NCBI GenBank assembly: GCA_022574595.1 | Contig: JACZRS010000001.1 | Span: forward strand, 1-64,000 | Reading direction: 5' to 3' | Length of the DNA: 64,000 bases | DNA from: Planctomycetota bacterium | Lineage (GTDB): Bacteria > Planctomycetota > Phycisphaerae > Phycisphaerales > SM1A02 | Shown: positions 42,071-50,846 of the stretch, one piece after another | Position numbering within the stretch: position 1 is the stretch's first letter | Layout of the letters: the number at the start of each line of letters is the position of its first letter | The notes under the pieces: generated by a model | What the model was told of the DNA's origin: nothing | What the model saw: only the letters and a program-made list of their open reading frames with translations | Database searches by the model: none | Program-made: the position numbers and the translations under genes

Positions 42071-42169
42071 GGTGCCACTGACAGCGGAGCGCAGCAGAGT
42101 CGTCAGTGCATTTGTAAGTTTGCCCCGCGTACTGCACCGACGACTCGAAGACTCGCTGTCGGTGGCACC
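42071..42169. repeat. 99-bp imperfect palindrome
   Basis: Left arm 42071-42110 opens GGTGCCACTGACAGCG and closes CGTCAGTGCA. The right arm (42133-42169) reads TGCACCGACG ... CGCTGTCGGTGGCACC. The outer 16 bases pair with one mismatch and the inner 10 pair with one mismatch; the loop is 22 bases. No coding capacity. It resembles large intergenic palindromes or MITE-like elements. Confidence 0.8.
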
Positions 42170-42237
42170 AGTGTGGCAAACTTTAGTGATGATCGAACGT
42201 CAACCAGGCTCGCTGATAGCTGATAGCTATTTAATTA

Positions 42238-42990
42238 TTAGCTCGCTTTCTTGAGCGTATTTGGAGGATTCTGTAATCTCTTGATAAGAGTCTCGAGTCC
42301 TTCGATTTCGCGCACAAAGGTTACGCCAATATAGTTATTCACGCGGTTGGAGCTTGGAGCAAGTCTGACTACTGTAACTTCCACACTAATCGATCCAACT
42401 GGTTCAGGAAGATGAACGCTTAGATGTACTTTTTGACCCAGTTCGAGTTCCTGCTCACCTTTGTGTAATACTCGAATAAGCATTCCCGCAGGGGTGAGGT
42501 CTTGGACTGTGCCTCGCAGTGGAATGCACTTTCGTCGTGTATAAAGAGCAGCAGAAGGTGGTGGCCCTGACCCGAAACTCACGCGCAACTTTCTTCGACG
42601 ATCTACAATTCTTAATGAGGCAGGTAGTGACATACGGTAGCCATAAATCATTCGCGCCTCGGCTGATTCAATTTCAATCCGTCCTAAAGATTCAGTCTTG
42701 CCACTTAAGTGACCAAACGATTTTGAAGTGAATAAAAGTCGAAAGTGCTCGCCTGTTGCAAGCGGATGATTTAAGGCGCCTACTAAAGGTTGGCTTATAA
42801 TAATCTCATTCTCGCGCACATCTTCAATCGAAGCTATGAGCACAAGTTTATGAAGCGATGGTTGGCTTAAGGGCTCTAGCTCTAGTTTAGTTGAAGTACG
42901 ATATGCCTCTGCCAGCAAGCCGCGGACACGGCGCACAGACTCTGGTTCAGGCAAAAGAGCCTTCTTAATCTTTGATAACCACATACTCAC
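42238..42990 (-). CDS. PilZ-domain (YcgR-like) c-di-GMP-binding protein
   Basis: 250 residues from a GTG (or ATG 6 bases inside). The N-terminal ~125 form a YcgR-type beta domain (HKLVLIASIEDVRENEIIIS, NHPLATGEHFRLLFTS). The C-terminal PilZ domain starts with RRRKLRVSF, holding the RxxxR-type ligand motif, and continues with TVQDLTPAGMLIRVL, the D-x-T-x-x-G version of the (D/N)xSxxG motif. It ends with GSISVEVTVVRLAP. Likely role: c-di-GMP-dependent control of motility or secretion. No flagellar gene is adjacent. Confidence 0.82.
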   Translation of the reverse strand: MSMWLSKIKKALLPEPESVRRVRGLLAEAYRTSTKLELEPLSQPSLHKLVLIASIEDVRENEIIISQPLVGALNHPLATGEHFRLLFTSKSFGHLSGKTESLGRIEIESAEARMIYGYRMSLPASLRIVDRRRKLRVSFGSGPPPSAALYTRRKCIPLRGTVQDLTPAGMLIRVLHKGEQELELGQKVHLSVHLPEPVGSISVEVTVVRLAPSSNRVNNYIGVTFVREIEGLETLIKRLQNPPNTLKKAS

Positions 42991-43119
42991 AGATCCAGAA
43001 TCGACATTTTCTTAGGCCAGATTCAATGGGCTATGAGATTACGGGACTTAAAAATCATTGATCCGATAAGGTTGGTCTTTTTCATTAGCTTTTGGGGGAA
43101 TAATTGCCGCTCATAGCCC

Positions 43120-43677
43120 TCAGGATTCATTTAAATTCAGAACCGTTATTGAGGTGTTGGTATATATGCAAATTTCGCCTGCTGTTTCCAATGCCAGCTT
43201 GCAAACCTCTGCTGGATCCTTGTCGGTATGGGCTCGTAAAACGCGGGCAGCTGCAAGTGCATAAGAGCCACCTGAACCGATCGCACAAATACCATCAGAT
43301 GGTTCTATGACATCGCCCTGGCCAGATATTGTCAGAGTCTTGGCTCGATCAGTGACTATTAATAAAGATTCCAAGCGCCTGAGCATTCGATCCGTGCGCC
43401 AAAGCTTTGCCAGTTCAATAGCAGCTCGCATTAAGTTGGTTGGCGACTCCTTGAGTTTTACTTCAAATCTATCAAGTAGCGCAAAAGCATCCGCAACCGA
43501 ACCTGCAAAGCCAACTAATACGCCCGCAGCTTCTGCTCCCACATCATTAATCCGCCTAACTTTTACTGCATCTGCTTTAGCGATGGTATCTCCAATTGTT
43601 ACCTGGCCATCGCCAGCTATGGCAACGCGATTCTCATCGCGCACGGAGATAATTGTCGTTGCTTGCGGTGCTAGCAT
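43120..43677 (-). CDS. hslV: HslV (ClpQ) protease subunit
   Basis: 185 residues. The N-terminus [19 protein letters not shown] has the catalytic Thr of the mature enzyme at residue 7 and suggests a 6-residue propeptide rather than only a removed Met. Other blocks are [68 protein letters not shown] and [17 protein letters not shown]. HslV rings degrade unfolded proteins with HslU ATPase; hslU is not next to it here. Confidence 0.94.
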   Translation of the reverse strand: MLAPQATTIISVRDENRVAIAGDGQVTIGDTIAKADAVKVRRINDVGAEAAGVLVGFAGSVADAFALLDRFEVKLKESPTNLMRAAIELAKLWRTDRMLRRLESLLIVTDRAKTLTISGQGDVIEPSDGICAIGSGGSYALAAARVLRAHTDKDPAEVCKLALETAGEICIYTNTSITVLNLNES

Positions 43678-43727
43678 AATTAGAGTTTAGCCAACTCAAT
43701 AAATAAAGTGTAACCATGAGATGTTCA

Positions 43728-45731
43728 CTAGTTTTCATCTGATAAGTGAAATACTGGAAAGACCTCGATATCACCATTTTCAGAGGCTAGTGCGATCCAA
43801 AGCCCCTGCGGGCTAAGTGCTGCTCTTGCGATGGGATTATTTGTAGTAATTGGGGTGCTGATCAGTTTCTTTTCGATAACGTCCCAGACTCTGACGGTTC
43901 GATCATCCACGATCGTTGCTAAGTATCTGCCGCTTGTATCAAATACTGCGCTTGTTAGATCCTCTCTACCCAAAGACAGCTTCTGTTTAGCGTCACCAGT
44001 CTTGATATCAATTCCAATCGCCCCTTTAGTAAGCGAAACGCACCACAAATAATTTGTTGTCGACTCGAAACTAATTGCAACCGTATCCTCTAAACCTACA
44101 AAACTCCAAAGTCGATTGCCCGTACTTGTCTGCCACTGGTAAATAGTATTGGTATCTGACAGTGCTGCGATTAGACTTGCGTTCTTGTTAAATGTAACAG
44201 CCACAAACGCTCCACTGGAACTGCGCAAAGTATGAATCAATTCACTATTTTGATCAGAGAACAATCCAATGGTTAAATCATCACATCCCACCGCTATCTG
44301 CGATGCATTTTCATTCAAAGCTAAACAAACAAGCTCACCATTGCAGTAATTGCGGCGTGAAATGACATCTCCGGTACTAACATCTATTTGTACTACCTGC
44401 CCATCATCATCAATTATTGCCAGCACCTCACCGCTTCCGCTCAATAATAATTGGCTTACCGCAGCATCATTATCAGAAAACGTAAGCGTTTTCTCACGCT
44501 TATTAAGATCCCAAGCCGTGACTGGTTGATCCGTAGAAACCAGCAATAAACTTTCACCTTTGGGATCGAAAATTAGTGCATCAAGCGGTTCGCCCTTGCC
44601 AGGCAAAATAAAATAAGATCGCTTATCCTGATCGCTTGTTTGGACTGTTTGTTTCGCTTCATTTTGCAGCGTTTTGATTGATTTCGCATCGGCAACATGC
44701 TGCTGGGCGACTTGGACTTCTTGCTTTGCTTGACGAATCTTCCATACTGCAAAAGTAGCAACTGCAATAAGTAAAGATGCAATAACGCTTGTCGCAACCA
44801 GCAATCTGCTACGACGCTTTGCGAATAATCTTGCTTTATGAACTGCTCCTGCTTTTTTTGCTTGGATCGGTTGATGCTTTAGAAATCGCAATATATCTCT
44901 ACCAAACGCGCCCGCATCTGCGTAGCGACGACTGCGATCTTTTTCCAAAGCTGAAAGAATAATTGCCTCAAGATCACCCTTAACTTCCGGAGAAATTTGA
45001 CTCGGAGGCCTGGGTGGGCGGGTTAGAATTACGCGCAGGGCTTCGTGAATGCGAAGCCCTTTAAGATCATAAGGGTGTTGATCCGTTAGTAATTCATATA
45101 AGACAATCCCAAGTGCATAAACGTCACTACGCGGATCAATATTGCTGGGACTTGCTTCCACTTGCTCGGGAGACATGTACTGAATTGTGCCCAGTAGCTG
45201 GCCGGTATCCTTTTCAACAGTAAGCTCGCCTAATTCCGGATCTGCTGCATGCGCTACTCCAAAGTCAATTAATTTCAATCGCCCCGCAGTATCGATCAGT
45301 ATATTATTCGGTTTAAGATCCCGATGAATGACACGTTGCTTATGAGCATGCTCTACCGCGGAACAGATTTTTATAAAAAGCTTCAGCCGATCTTTGATAT
45401 CTAGCCTTTGATTATGTGCGAACTCAAGAATGGTTTTCGCAGCTGGCACGTACTCGACCGCAAGGTACTGGTGAGCTATGCCGCTTTCATCTTCATAAGT
45501 TCCTGCCTCATACACCGAAGCGATGCAAGGATGCCTTAGCCTTCCAAGGATTTCTATCTCGCGGCGAAATCTTCTAAGAGTTGATTCAGAAACTATTTCA
45601 GAATTAAGTACCTTTATGGCAACTGTTCGCCGAGGCTGTTTTTGTAAGGCTGCGTAGACTGTAGCCATACCCCCTGAGCCTATGACCCTTTGGATCTGGT
45701 ATTGGCCTATTTGTTTTGGTAAATCGCTCAC
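43728..45731 (-). CDS. Membrane Ser/Thr protein kinase with C-terminal WD40-like propeller
   Basis: 667 residues from GTG. Kinase domain ~12-275: GSGGMATVYAALQKQ (P-loop), VAIKVL (Lys), HRDLKPNNILID, KLIDFGVA (DFG) and MSPEQVEASPSNIDPRSDVY. A membrane segment is at ~307-332 (LLVATSVIASLLIAVATFAV), then a short coiled coil. Residues ~380-660 have WD40-type repeats (YLATIVDDRTVRVWDVIEKK). The kinase would face the cytosol and the propeller the periplasm, so it is probably a receptor kinase. Large numbers of these are typical for planctomycetes. Confidence 0.94.
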   Translation of the reverse strand: MSDLPKQIGQYQIQRVIGSGGMATVYAALQKQPRRTVAIKVLNSEIVSESTLRRFRREIEILGRLRHPCIASVYEAGTYEDESGIAHQYLAVEYVPAAKTILEFAHNQRLDIKDRLKLFIKICSAVEHAHKQRVIHRDLKPNNILIDTAGRLKLIDFGVAHAADPELGELTVEKDTGQLLGTIQYMSPEQVEASPSNIDPRSDVYALGIVLYELLTDQHPYDLKGLRIHEALRVILTRPPRPPSQISPEVKGDLEAIILSALEKDRSRRYADAGAFGRDILRFLKHQPIQAKKAGAVHKARLFAKRRSRLLVATSVIASLLIAVATFAVWKIRQAKQEVQVAQQHVADAKSIKTLQNEAKQTVQTSDQDKRSYFILPGKGEPLDALIFDPKGESLLLVSTDQPVTAWDLNKREKTLTFSDNDAAVSQLLLSGSGEVLAIIDDDGQVVQIDVSTGDVISRRNYCNGELVCLALNENASQIAVGCDDLTIGLFSDQNSELIHTLRSSSGAFVAVTFNKNASLIAALSDTNTIYQWQTSTGNRLWSFVGLEDTVAISFESTTNYLWCVSLTKGAIGIDIKTGDAKQKLSLGREDLTSAVFDTSGRYLATIVDDRTVRVWDVIEKKLISTPITTNNPIARAALSPQGLWIALASENGDIEVFPVFHLSDEN

Positions 45732-46007
45732 CTTGGCGGGGACTCCCTGCGGCTCATAATGTGAACTTTCTTGGACTTGATTCAGTGTACAACCAAGGCC
45801 CTTAAATTAAATGATATTGGCTATTTACATGCTAGAGCCCGCTCAAAGACTGTATGAGAGCAAGATGTGAGATCCCAGGGGCAGCGTTGAGCCTATCCAG
45901 TGCCGAATATGGCCTTGAATCCTCGATCATCTTCACTGGACAAACTTGTCCTGAATGATAGAGTAAAGGTGTAATTGAGAAGCAATCTCAATACCAGGAG
46001 CCACCGC

Positions 46008-46292
46008 GTGAGCGCCAATGCAGTAAATGCCCATACACCAGCAAAAAGTCCCCAAGGCCCTATGGTTTCGTTAGCACAGCTGTCAAGCGGAGCAAGGTGC
46101 CGTATCGCAGTTATGCAACTGCAACCAGCGGATACCCGATTACTCAACGCTATGGGGCTAACCGATCATTGTGAGCTTTGTGTATGTCGGCCGGGTGAAC
46201 CATGTATCGTTCGCATTAACTGTACCCGTTTGGGTATTGCTGGTTCACTTGCAAGAAAAATCCTTGTCCACCTAATCGATGGGCAGGATTGA
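46008..46292 (+). CDS. feoA: FeoA-domain protein
   Basis: GTG start at 46008 with AGGAG 7 bases upstream; the upstream in-frame TTG has none. ~94 residues. The SH3-like FeoA domain covers ~20-94: SLAQLSSGARCRIAVMQLQP, RLLNAMGLTDHCELCVCRPG, CIVRINCTRLGIAGSLARKI. FeoA modulates the FeoB transporter. It is 14 bases upstream of feoB. Confidence 0.9.
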   Translation: MSANAVNAHTPAKSPQGPMVSLAQLSSGARCRIAVMQLQPADTRLLNAMGLTDHCELCVCRPGEPCIVRINCTRLGIAGSLARKILVHLIDGQD

Positions 46293-46305
46293 GCAGTAAC
46301 ACACG

Positions 46306-48327
46306 ATGACTGCGCATCCAGCATTGACAGAGCCTTCTGACCAAAAGGCAATTGTCACAAAATCTAAGGGCGAACCCCTAAAAAGATACGCACTTCTTGG
46401 AAACCCAAACACGGGAAAAACTACGCTTTTTAACCGGCTCTGTGGTTTACGTGCTCAAACCGCAAATTTCCCAGGCACAACAGTCGAAACACGAATTGGT
46501 AAGTGTAATGCTCAAGGCAGCGCCATCGAAGTAGTAGATCTGCCAGGCGTATATAGCCTGTACCTTGACCTACCCGAATCGCAAGTATGTGAACAATTCC
46601 TGCACGATGAAGAGGATGAACCAAGACGCGCAGATGCAGCAGTTATCGTTGTTGACGCAACAAACTTAGCTCGAAATCTAATCTTCGTTGCACAAGTCTT
46701 AACCCAAGGCATCCCAGCTGTTGTCGCACTTAATATGACAGATATTGCGCAAAGGCGCGGCTTAACTATCGATTGTTCAAAACTTTCGCGTCTTCTTGGC
46801 TGCCCGGTTGTGAGTATCTGCGCTCGTAGTGGTGATGGCGTAAAAGATCTATTAGCTGAACTTCCCAACGCTTCAGTTAGTGGTGTTGGAATACCTGATT
46901 CAAGCGATAGCCACGCTTGTGTCACATGGGCGGATGCTATTGTCGAACACTCCGTTGGCGGCGAATTTGCTATAGGTGAAGAAGGCGATACTTTCACAGA
47001 TCGACTTGATGCTGCTTTTACGCACCCCGTTCTAGGCGTATTGATATTCGCAGCAGTGATGTTCGGTTTATTTGTAGTTATATTCTGGCTGGCACAGTTT
47101 CCTATGGATTTTATAAACTGGCTATTTGGAACACTAGGCGGTATTGCTACCACAATACTTCCCGATGGTGCAGTACAAGATCTTGTAGCCAACGGCATTG
47201 TGGGGGGAATCGCTGGCACAGTAGTATTCCTGCCACAAATTTGTTTGCTTTTCTTTTTGCTTACATTGCTCGAAGATACCGGCTACCTGGCACGCGCTGC
47301 TTTTGTAATGGATAGTTTGCTAAGGCGCTTCGGATTGCCCGGCCACTCTTTTGTACCGCTGCTATCTGCACATGCATGCGCGATTCCAGCGATCATGGCT
47401 GCTAAATTAATCCCTGATCGTCGCGACAGAATAGCCACGATTCTTGTCGCACCCTTTATGAGCTGCTCAGCTCGTTTGCCGGTTTATGTTCTGTTGATTG
47501 GGATTCTCTTTGGTCATCAGCCGATTTATGCCGGCCTGGCCTTTGCTGGGTGTTATGCACTTGGTGCAATTACAGGCCTCCTTACCGCTCTGATTGCGCG
47601 AAAGAGCATATTAAAGGGGCCATCACTTCCTATGGTTCTTGAATTGCCGAGCTATAAGATGCCTTCGATCCGCACAGCTTTGCTGACAACCTATGATCGC
47701 GCCAAGATTTTTCTGCGTAAAGCGGGAACTATCATTCTTGCAATATGTGTGGTTCTGTGGTGGTTGGGAACTTATCCGATATCAGACCCTCCCCCGGAAG
47801 TAGTGCAACTACAAGCACAATCTCAAGCAGTAGAAGAATCTGATCCAGAATTATCCAAAGAATTGCTAACCAATGCAAATCGCCTTTACGCAAGCTATTC
47901 TGCGGAGCACAGTTTTCTGGGAAGGCTCGGCCGATTTACCCAGCCGGTCTTTGAACCATTAGGTTACGACTGGCAGCTTACCATTGGCGTACTTAGCAGT
48001 TTCGCAGCTAGAGAAGTTTTCGTTTCGACCATGGCGGTTGTCGTTTCCGCTAGTGACTCAGGTGATGATGCGGATGATCCAGCTGTAATTGAGCGAATCC
48101 GCAACGCAAAACGCAGCGATGGCTCGCCAGTTTTAACGCCGGCAACCAGCGCCAGTTTGCTTATTTTCTATGTATTAGCCATGCAGTGTTTACCTACGCT
48201 TGCAATTACTCGTCGTGAAGCGGGCGGATGGAAATGGGCAGCCTTGCAATTTGGATATATGTCAGCGCTTGCTTATGTAGCTGCGCTTATAATGTACGTA
48301 TCAATGCGTGCGTTGGGAGTAGCCTGA
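46306..48327 (+). CDS. feoB: Ferrous iron transporter FeoB
   Basis: 673 residues. N-terminal G protein: LLGNPNTGKTTLFNRLCG (G1), NFPGTTVETRIG (G2), VDLPGVYSL (G3) and LNMTD (G4). From ~250 a polytopic domain with the Gate blocks VVFLPQICLLFFLLTLLEDT, GYLARAAFVMDSLLRRFGLP, HSFVPLLSAHACAIPAIMAA and PFMSCSARLPVYVLLIG. It imports Fe(II) across the inner membrane. Preceded by feoA and followed by an overlapping small Cys-rich protein, giving a feoAB-plus-one operon. I see no certain Fur box upstream. Confidence 0.96.
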   Translation: MTAHPALTEPSDQKAIVTKSKGEPLKRYALLGNPNTGKTTLFNRLCGLRAQTANFPGTTVETRIGKCNAQGSAIEVVDLPGVYSLYLDLPESQVCEQFLHDEEDEPRRADAAVIVVDATNLARNLIFVAQVLTQGIPAVVALNMTDIAQRRGLTIDCSKLSRLLGCPVVSICARSGDGVKDLLAELPNASVSGVGIPDSSDSHACVTWADAIVEHSVGGEFAIGEEGDTFTDRLDAAFTHPVLGVLIFAAVMFGLFVVIFWLAQFPMDFINWLFGTLGGIATTILPDGAVQDLVANGIVGGIAGTVVFLPQICLLFFLLTLLEDTGYLARAAFVMDSLLRRFGLPGHSFVPLLSAHACAIPAIMAAKLIPDRRDRIATILVAPFMSCSARLPVYVLLIGILFGHQPIYAGLAFAGCYALGAITGLLTALIARKSILKGPSLPMVLELPSYKMPSIRTALLTTYDRAKIFLRKAGTIILAICVVLWWLGTYPISDPPPEVVQLQAQSQAVEESDPELSKELLTNANRLYASYSAEHSFLGRLGRFTQPVFEPLGYDWQLTIGVLSSFAAREVFVSTMAVVVSASDSGDDADDPAVIERIRNAKRSDGSPVLTPATSASLLIFYVLAMQCLPTLAITRREAGGWKWAALQFGYMSALAYVAALIMYVSMRALGVA

Positions 48328-48329
48328 AG

Positions 48330-48527
48330 TTGTTTGGTTTACCACTTGATGATTGGCAATTCTGGGTTGTAACACCTGTAGTTATTTGGGGCGGATGGGT
48401 TGTTGTTAAAATGTTCATCCCCAATCGCAAGTCAAAGGGTGCATGTCCATCGTGCGCTTCGGGGTCTGCTGCGACTGCTAAGCCACGTAAGGTGAGGCTG
48501 ACTGTTGAAGGTGAAAAGAGAAAGTAA
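48330..48527 (+). CDS. FeoB-associated Cys-rich small membrane protein
   Basis: ~65 residues starting at TTG (48330) or CTG (48324), just at the feoB stop. The sequence has one membrane segment (WVVTPVVIWGGWVVVKMFI), then CPSCASG and a basic tail (RKVRLTVEGEKRK). A TM plus CxxC in the third feo position matches the FeoB-associated Cys-rich family (FeoC-like in place). The longer reading would extend back into feoB. Likely assists FeoB or iron handling at the membrane. Confidence 0.72.
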   Translation: MFGLPLDDWQFWVVTPVVIWGGWVVVKMFIPNRKSKGACPSCASGSAATAKPRKVRLTVEGEKRK

Positions 48528-48544
48528 TCCACCCTCCGCAAGTG

Positions 48545-49963
48545 TTATTTGTTGATTGATTCATCTATTAGCACAACGCTGACAACATCATCATCGACAA
48601 TTAGTAGTCCCACAAGAAAGCCATCTTTGCGAGCGACTACTGCTGCGCCGTGCCAGGACTTGTCTACGGATACTGCGGGGTCGACTCTCCAGGTTTCTTT
48701 TTGGGGAGTAAGACGCGAAGCCGCAAGCGGCAGGGGAGTTGCAGTGGGGTCACCAACGGCCAGGCAATCTTCGGGTGAAAGTGGTTTACGAATTTGATTT
48801 ACGGGCCAACTTGTTGATGAAACGATTGAATCAATTATCACAAGATTATTTTTCGACCACTTGGGCTGCGCTTTTAGTGTGATATTTGTTCCCGCAACTT
48901 CTAATACTACAGACTGCTCATCCGCATCCTCACCAGCCTTAAGTAAATCTTCGGGGCCAAGCAGGCCAATGGTTGTTTGTAACACCCAACCTTGCCGCGA
49001 CTTTGTTCGCGTAATCCATCTGCCTTGCTGCCAACCAAGCCTGGCGCGCATCGGTGTTGGCAGAGCAGCGCCCGGTGGAAGCAACGAGCTACCAATTACT
49101 ACTAGAGGTTGCCAAGTTATCCAATCCTCCGGCGGCTCGTTAGCAATGGGAAAACGATAACCCGTGCTAACTACATCACCCGCATCAGGCGGAGTCGCCA
49201 TGGCAATTCCACCGGACAATAATGTTGCCAATGAATCAACTTCAAGCGATACACCTGTGAGTTTGATATCCGCTTTAAGTGAGCCGATCGACCAGAACTG
49301 CGTGCGCTTTCTTACAAGCTGTGCGTAGGCTTTTTCTATATGCACTCGCGCTTCAACTGCACCGCCATCACTTGCAAGCCCAACGGATAAGACATTACCA
49401 ATTTGCAGGCCACGGTATTTTATTGCTGCGCCTCGTTTTAGTCCGCCACGTTCACTAGCTTGCAATATGATTTCCAGATCGCCAACTTGCGATGACTCAA
49501 TAACCGGCGGTTTGCTTAGACCCACAAAGTGCCGTTGAAGTCCTCCCTGTCCGGGCGAAACTGCAAGGTAGCGTGGCCCCAGGATTGTTTCCAAGCCGGC
49601 AATTCCTTCCAGGCCCAGCTGTGGGCGGACAACCCAGAACCTGCTTCCACTCTTTGCGATTCGATCAGCTTGAGCTTGTAAACTTGCGGTAACGATTACT
49701 GAGTCTGAATCGTCTAGTTCTACATTTCGCACTTCGCCGACGGTTATTCCTCGATAGCGAACTTCATCACCGGCTTTGATTCCATATCCCTGAGAAAGCT
49801 GCACGGTAATTATCAAGCCACGCGACAACCAGGCTTGATATCCAAGCCACACTGCAAACACAGCAGCAGCTATTGGAATCAACCACACAACCGAGAAGCG
49901 TCGATTTGGTATTAGCACAGCTTTAGGGAATGCTGTTTCTTTAGCTGGTGATGATTTAGTCAT
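48545..49963 (-). CDS. pqiB: PqiB-like MCE-domain protein
   Basis: I choose the ATG at 49963, whose ATG overlaps the PqiA stop (ATGA). One N-terminal membrane segment (WLIPIAAAVFAVWLGYQAWL) is followed by MCE repeats: GLIITVQLSQGYGIKAGDEV with RYRGITVGEVRNVEL, and GDLEIILQASERGGLKRGAA with IKYRGLQIGNVLSV. A third, weaker one may follow. About 472 residues, shorter than the ~545 of E. coli PqiB. MCE proteins form channels that carry lipids between the membranes. Near the C-terminus the coding sequence contains a 17-base segment identical to the arm of the intergenic hairpin at 60.5 kb. Confidence 0.88.
   Translation of the reverse strand: MTKSSPAKETAFPKAVLIPNRRFSVVWLIPIAAAVFAVWLGYQAWLSRGLIITVQLSQGYGIKAGDEVRYRGITVGEVRNVELDDSDSVIVTASLQAQADRIAKSGSRFWVVRPQLGLEGIAGLETILGPRYLAVSPGQGGLQRHFVGLSKPPVIESSQVGDLEIILQASERGGLKRGAAIKYRGLQIGNVLSVGLASDGGAVEARVHIEKAYAQLVRKRTQFWSIGSLKADIKLTGVSLEVDSLATLLSGGIAMATPPDAGDVVSTGYRFPIANEPPEDWITWQPLVVIGSSLLPPGAALPTPMRARLGWQQGRWITRTKSRQGWVLQTTIGLLGPEDLLKAGEDADEQSVVLEVAGTNITLKAQPKWSKNNLVIIDSIVSSTSWPVNQIRKPLSPEDCLAVGDPTATPLPLAASRLTPQKETWRVDPAVSVDKSWHGAAVVARKDGFLVGLLIVDDDVVSVVLIDESINK
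48714..48730 (+). repeat. Hairpin-arm sequence inside the pqiB-like gene (E2)
   Basis: CGCGAAGCCGCAAGCGG here is identical to the left arm of the perfect palindrome at 60502-60539. The partner arm is absent. It lies in the coding region near PLPLAASRL. Confidence 0.75.
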
Positions 49964-50580
49964 GCCTGGGATTCCCAAAGTTGATGCGGATCATATATCG
50001 CAGCTGCAAGCAAACTTAGTAGCACACAAAGGCCAAAGGCAAGCGCTGCTGGGCCAGCACTAACCTGAACGAGATCGCCAAGCTTTAAGACTGCTACTAA
50101 AATTGCGACTAATAAGACATCGAGCATCCCCCATCTGCCTGTATATTCAATAAGCCGATACGTTAGCGCGCGGTGGCGGTGATGCATTGCTGATCCGCCG
50201 ATTGATAATAATAGTAATGAAGCGAGTTTTATAACTGGCAGAATGAGCGAACAAACTAGAACGATACTTCCAACAAGAAAATTGCCGCGGCCAAACAATG
50301 TCCATATCCCCTCAAGAATGCTTGACTCGGTTTCGTGGCCGAATTTGGTAATACTGATCATCGGCAGCGTCACTGCCAATGGATAGAGGATGAGCGCTGC
50401 TGTCGCGATGGCAGCGGTCGAGCTGTTGCTGTGGCGAGCAATTGTTGGCTCCCTAAGCGTGCCCTCACACCTAGCGCAACAAGCGCTCATATGCTGCGGA
50501 ATCTGTGGCACAACCTGTATTAGCCCACAGTGCGGGCAGCTTCGGAGATTCTCGTTTGTATTCGATGCAATTAGGCTCAT
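49960..50580 (-). CDS. pqiA: PqiA-like membrane protein (single-module)
   Basis: ATG at 50580 with GGAG upstream; a TTG two codons earlier is possible. ~206 residues. A zinc-ribbon-like start SCPHCGLIQVVPQIPQHMSA, then CARCEGTL (CxxC / CxxC), and four membrane segments (LILYPLAVTLPMISITKFGH, FLVGSIVLVCSLILPVIKLA). E. coli PqiA has two such modules, this one has one. It pairs with the MCE protein gene by 4-base overlap to form a lipid-transport/membrane-stress system. Confidence 0.88.
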   Translation of the reverse strand: MSLIASNTNENLRSCPHCGLIQVVPQIPQHMSACCARCEGTLREPTIARHSNSSTAAIATAALILYPLAVTLPMISITKFGHETESSILEGIWTLFGRGNFLVGSIVLVCSLILPVIKLASLLLLSIGGSAMHHRHRALTYRLIEYTGRWGMLDVLLVAILVAVLKLGDLVQVSAGPAALAFGLCVLLSLLAAAIYDPHQLWESQA

Positions 50581-50846
50581 CTTCAACTATCTCCGAGAGA
50601 AGTTTGCGATATTTCACTTATAGCCTTTGAGCTAGCGCAAACGCTGATTATTCAAATCGACAAACATCTCATATTGACTCGAATTAGCGTGAATCCGATG
50701 CTACACTTGTCCAACTTATTGCGTTTGGAGCCGGCAGCTTGTCAGGGGCTAATGGTGCTTGATAAAACTCACCTGATGACAGTTTGAGACTATCTGGTGT
50801 ATGCAGCTATTGTTGCTACGCCGCTAAAGCGCGATGAGGCCACTTT

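Noticed and set aside
45732-46007. Fur or DtxR box upstream of feoA
   Set aside because: The region is AT-rich in places, but I could not find a convincing palindromic match near a promoter.
46512-47219. 235-codon open frame antisense to feoB
   Set aside because: feoB has all family motifs through this stretch; the antisense product has no recognisable features and no ribosome binding site.
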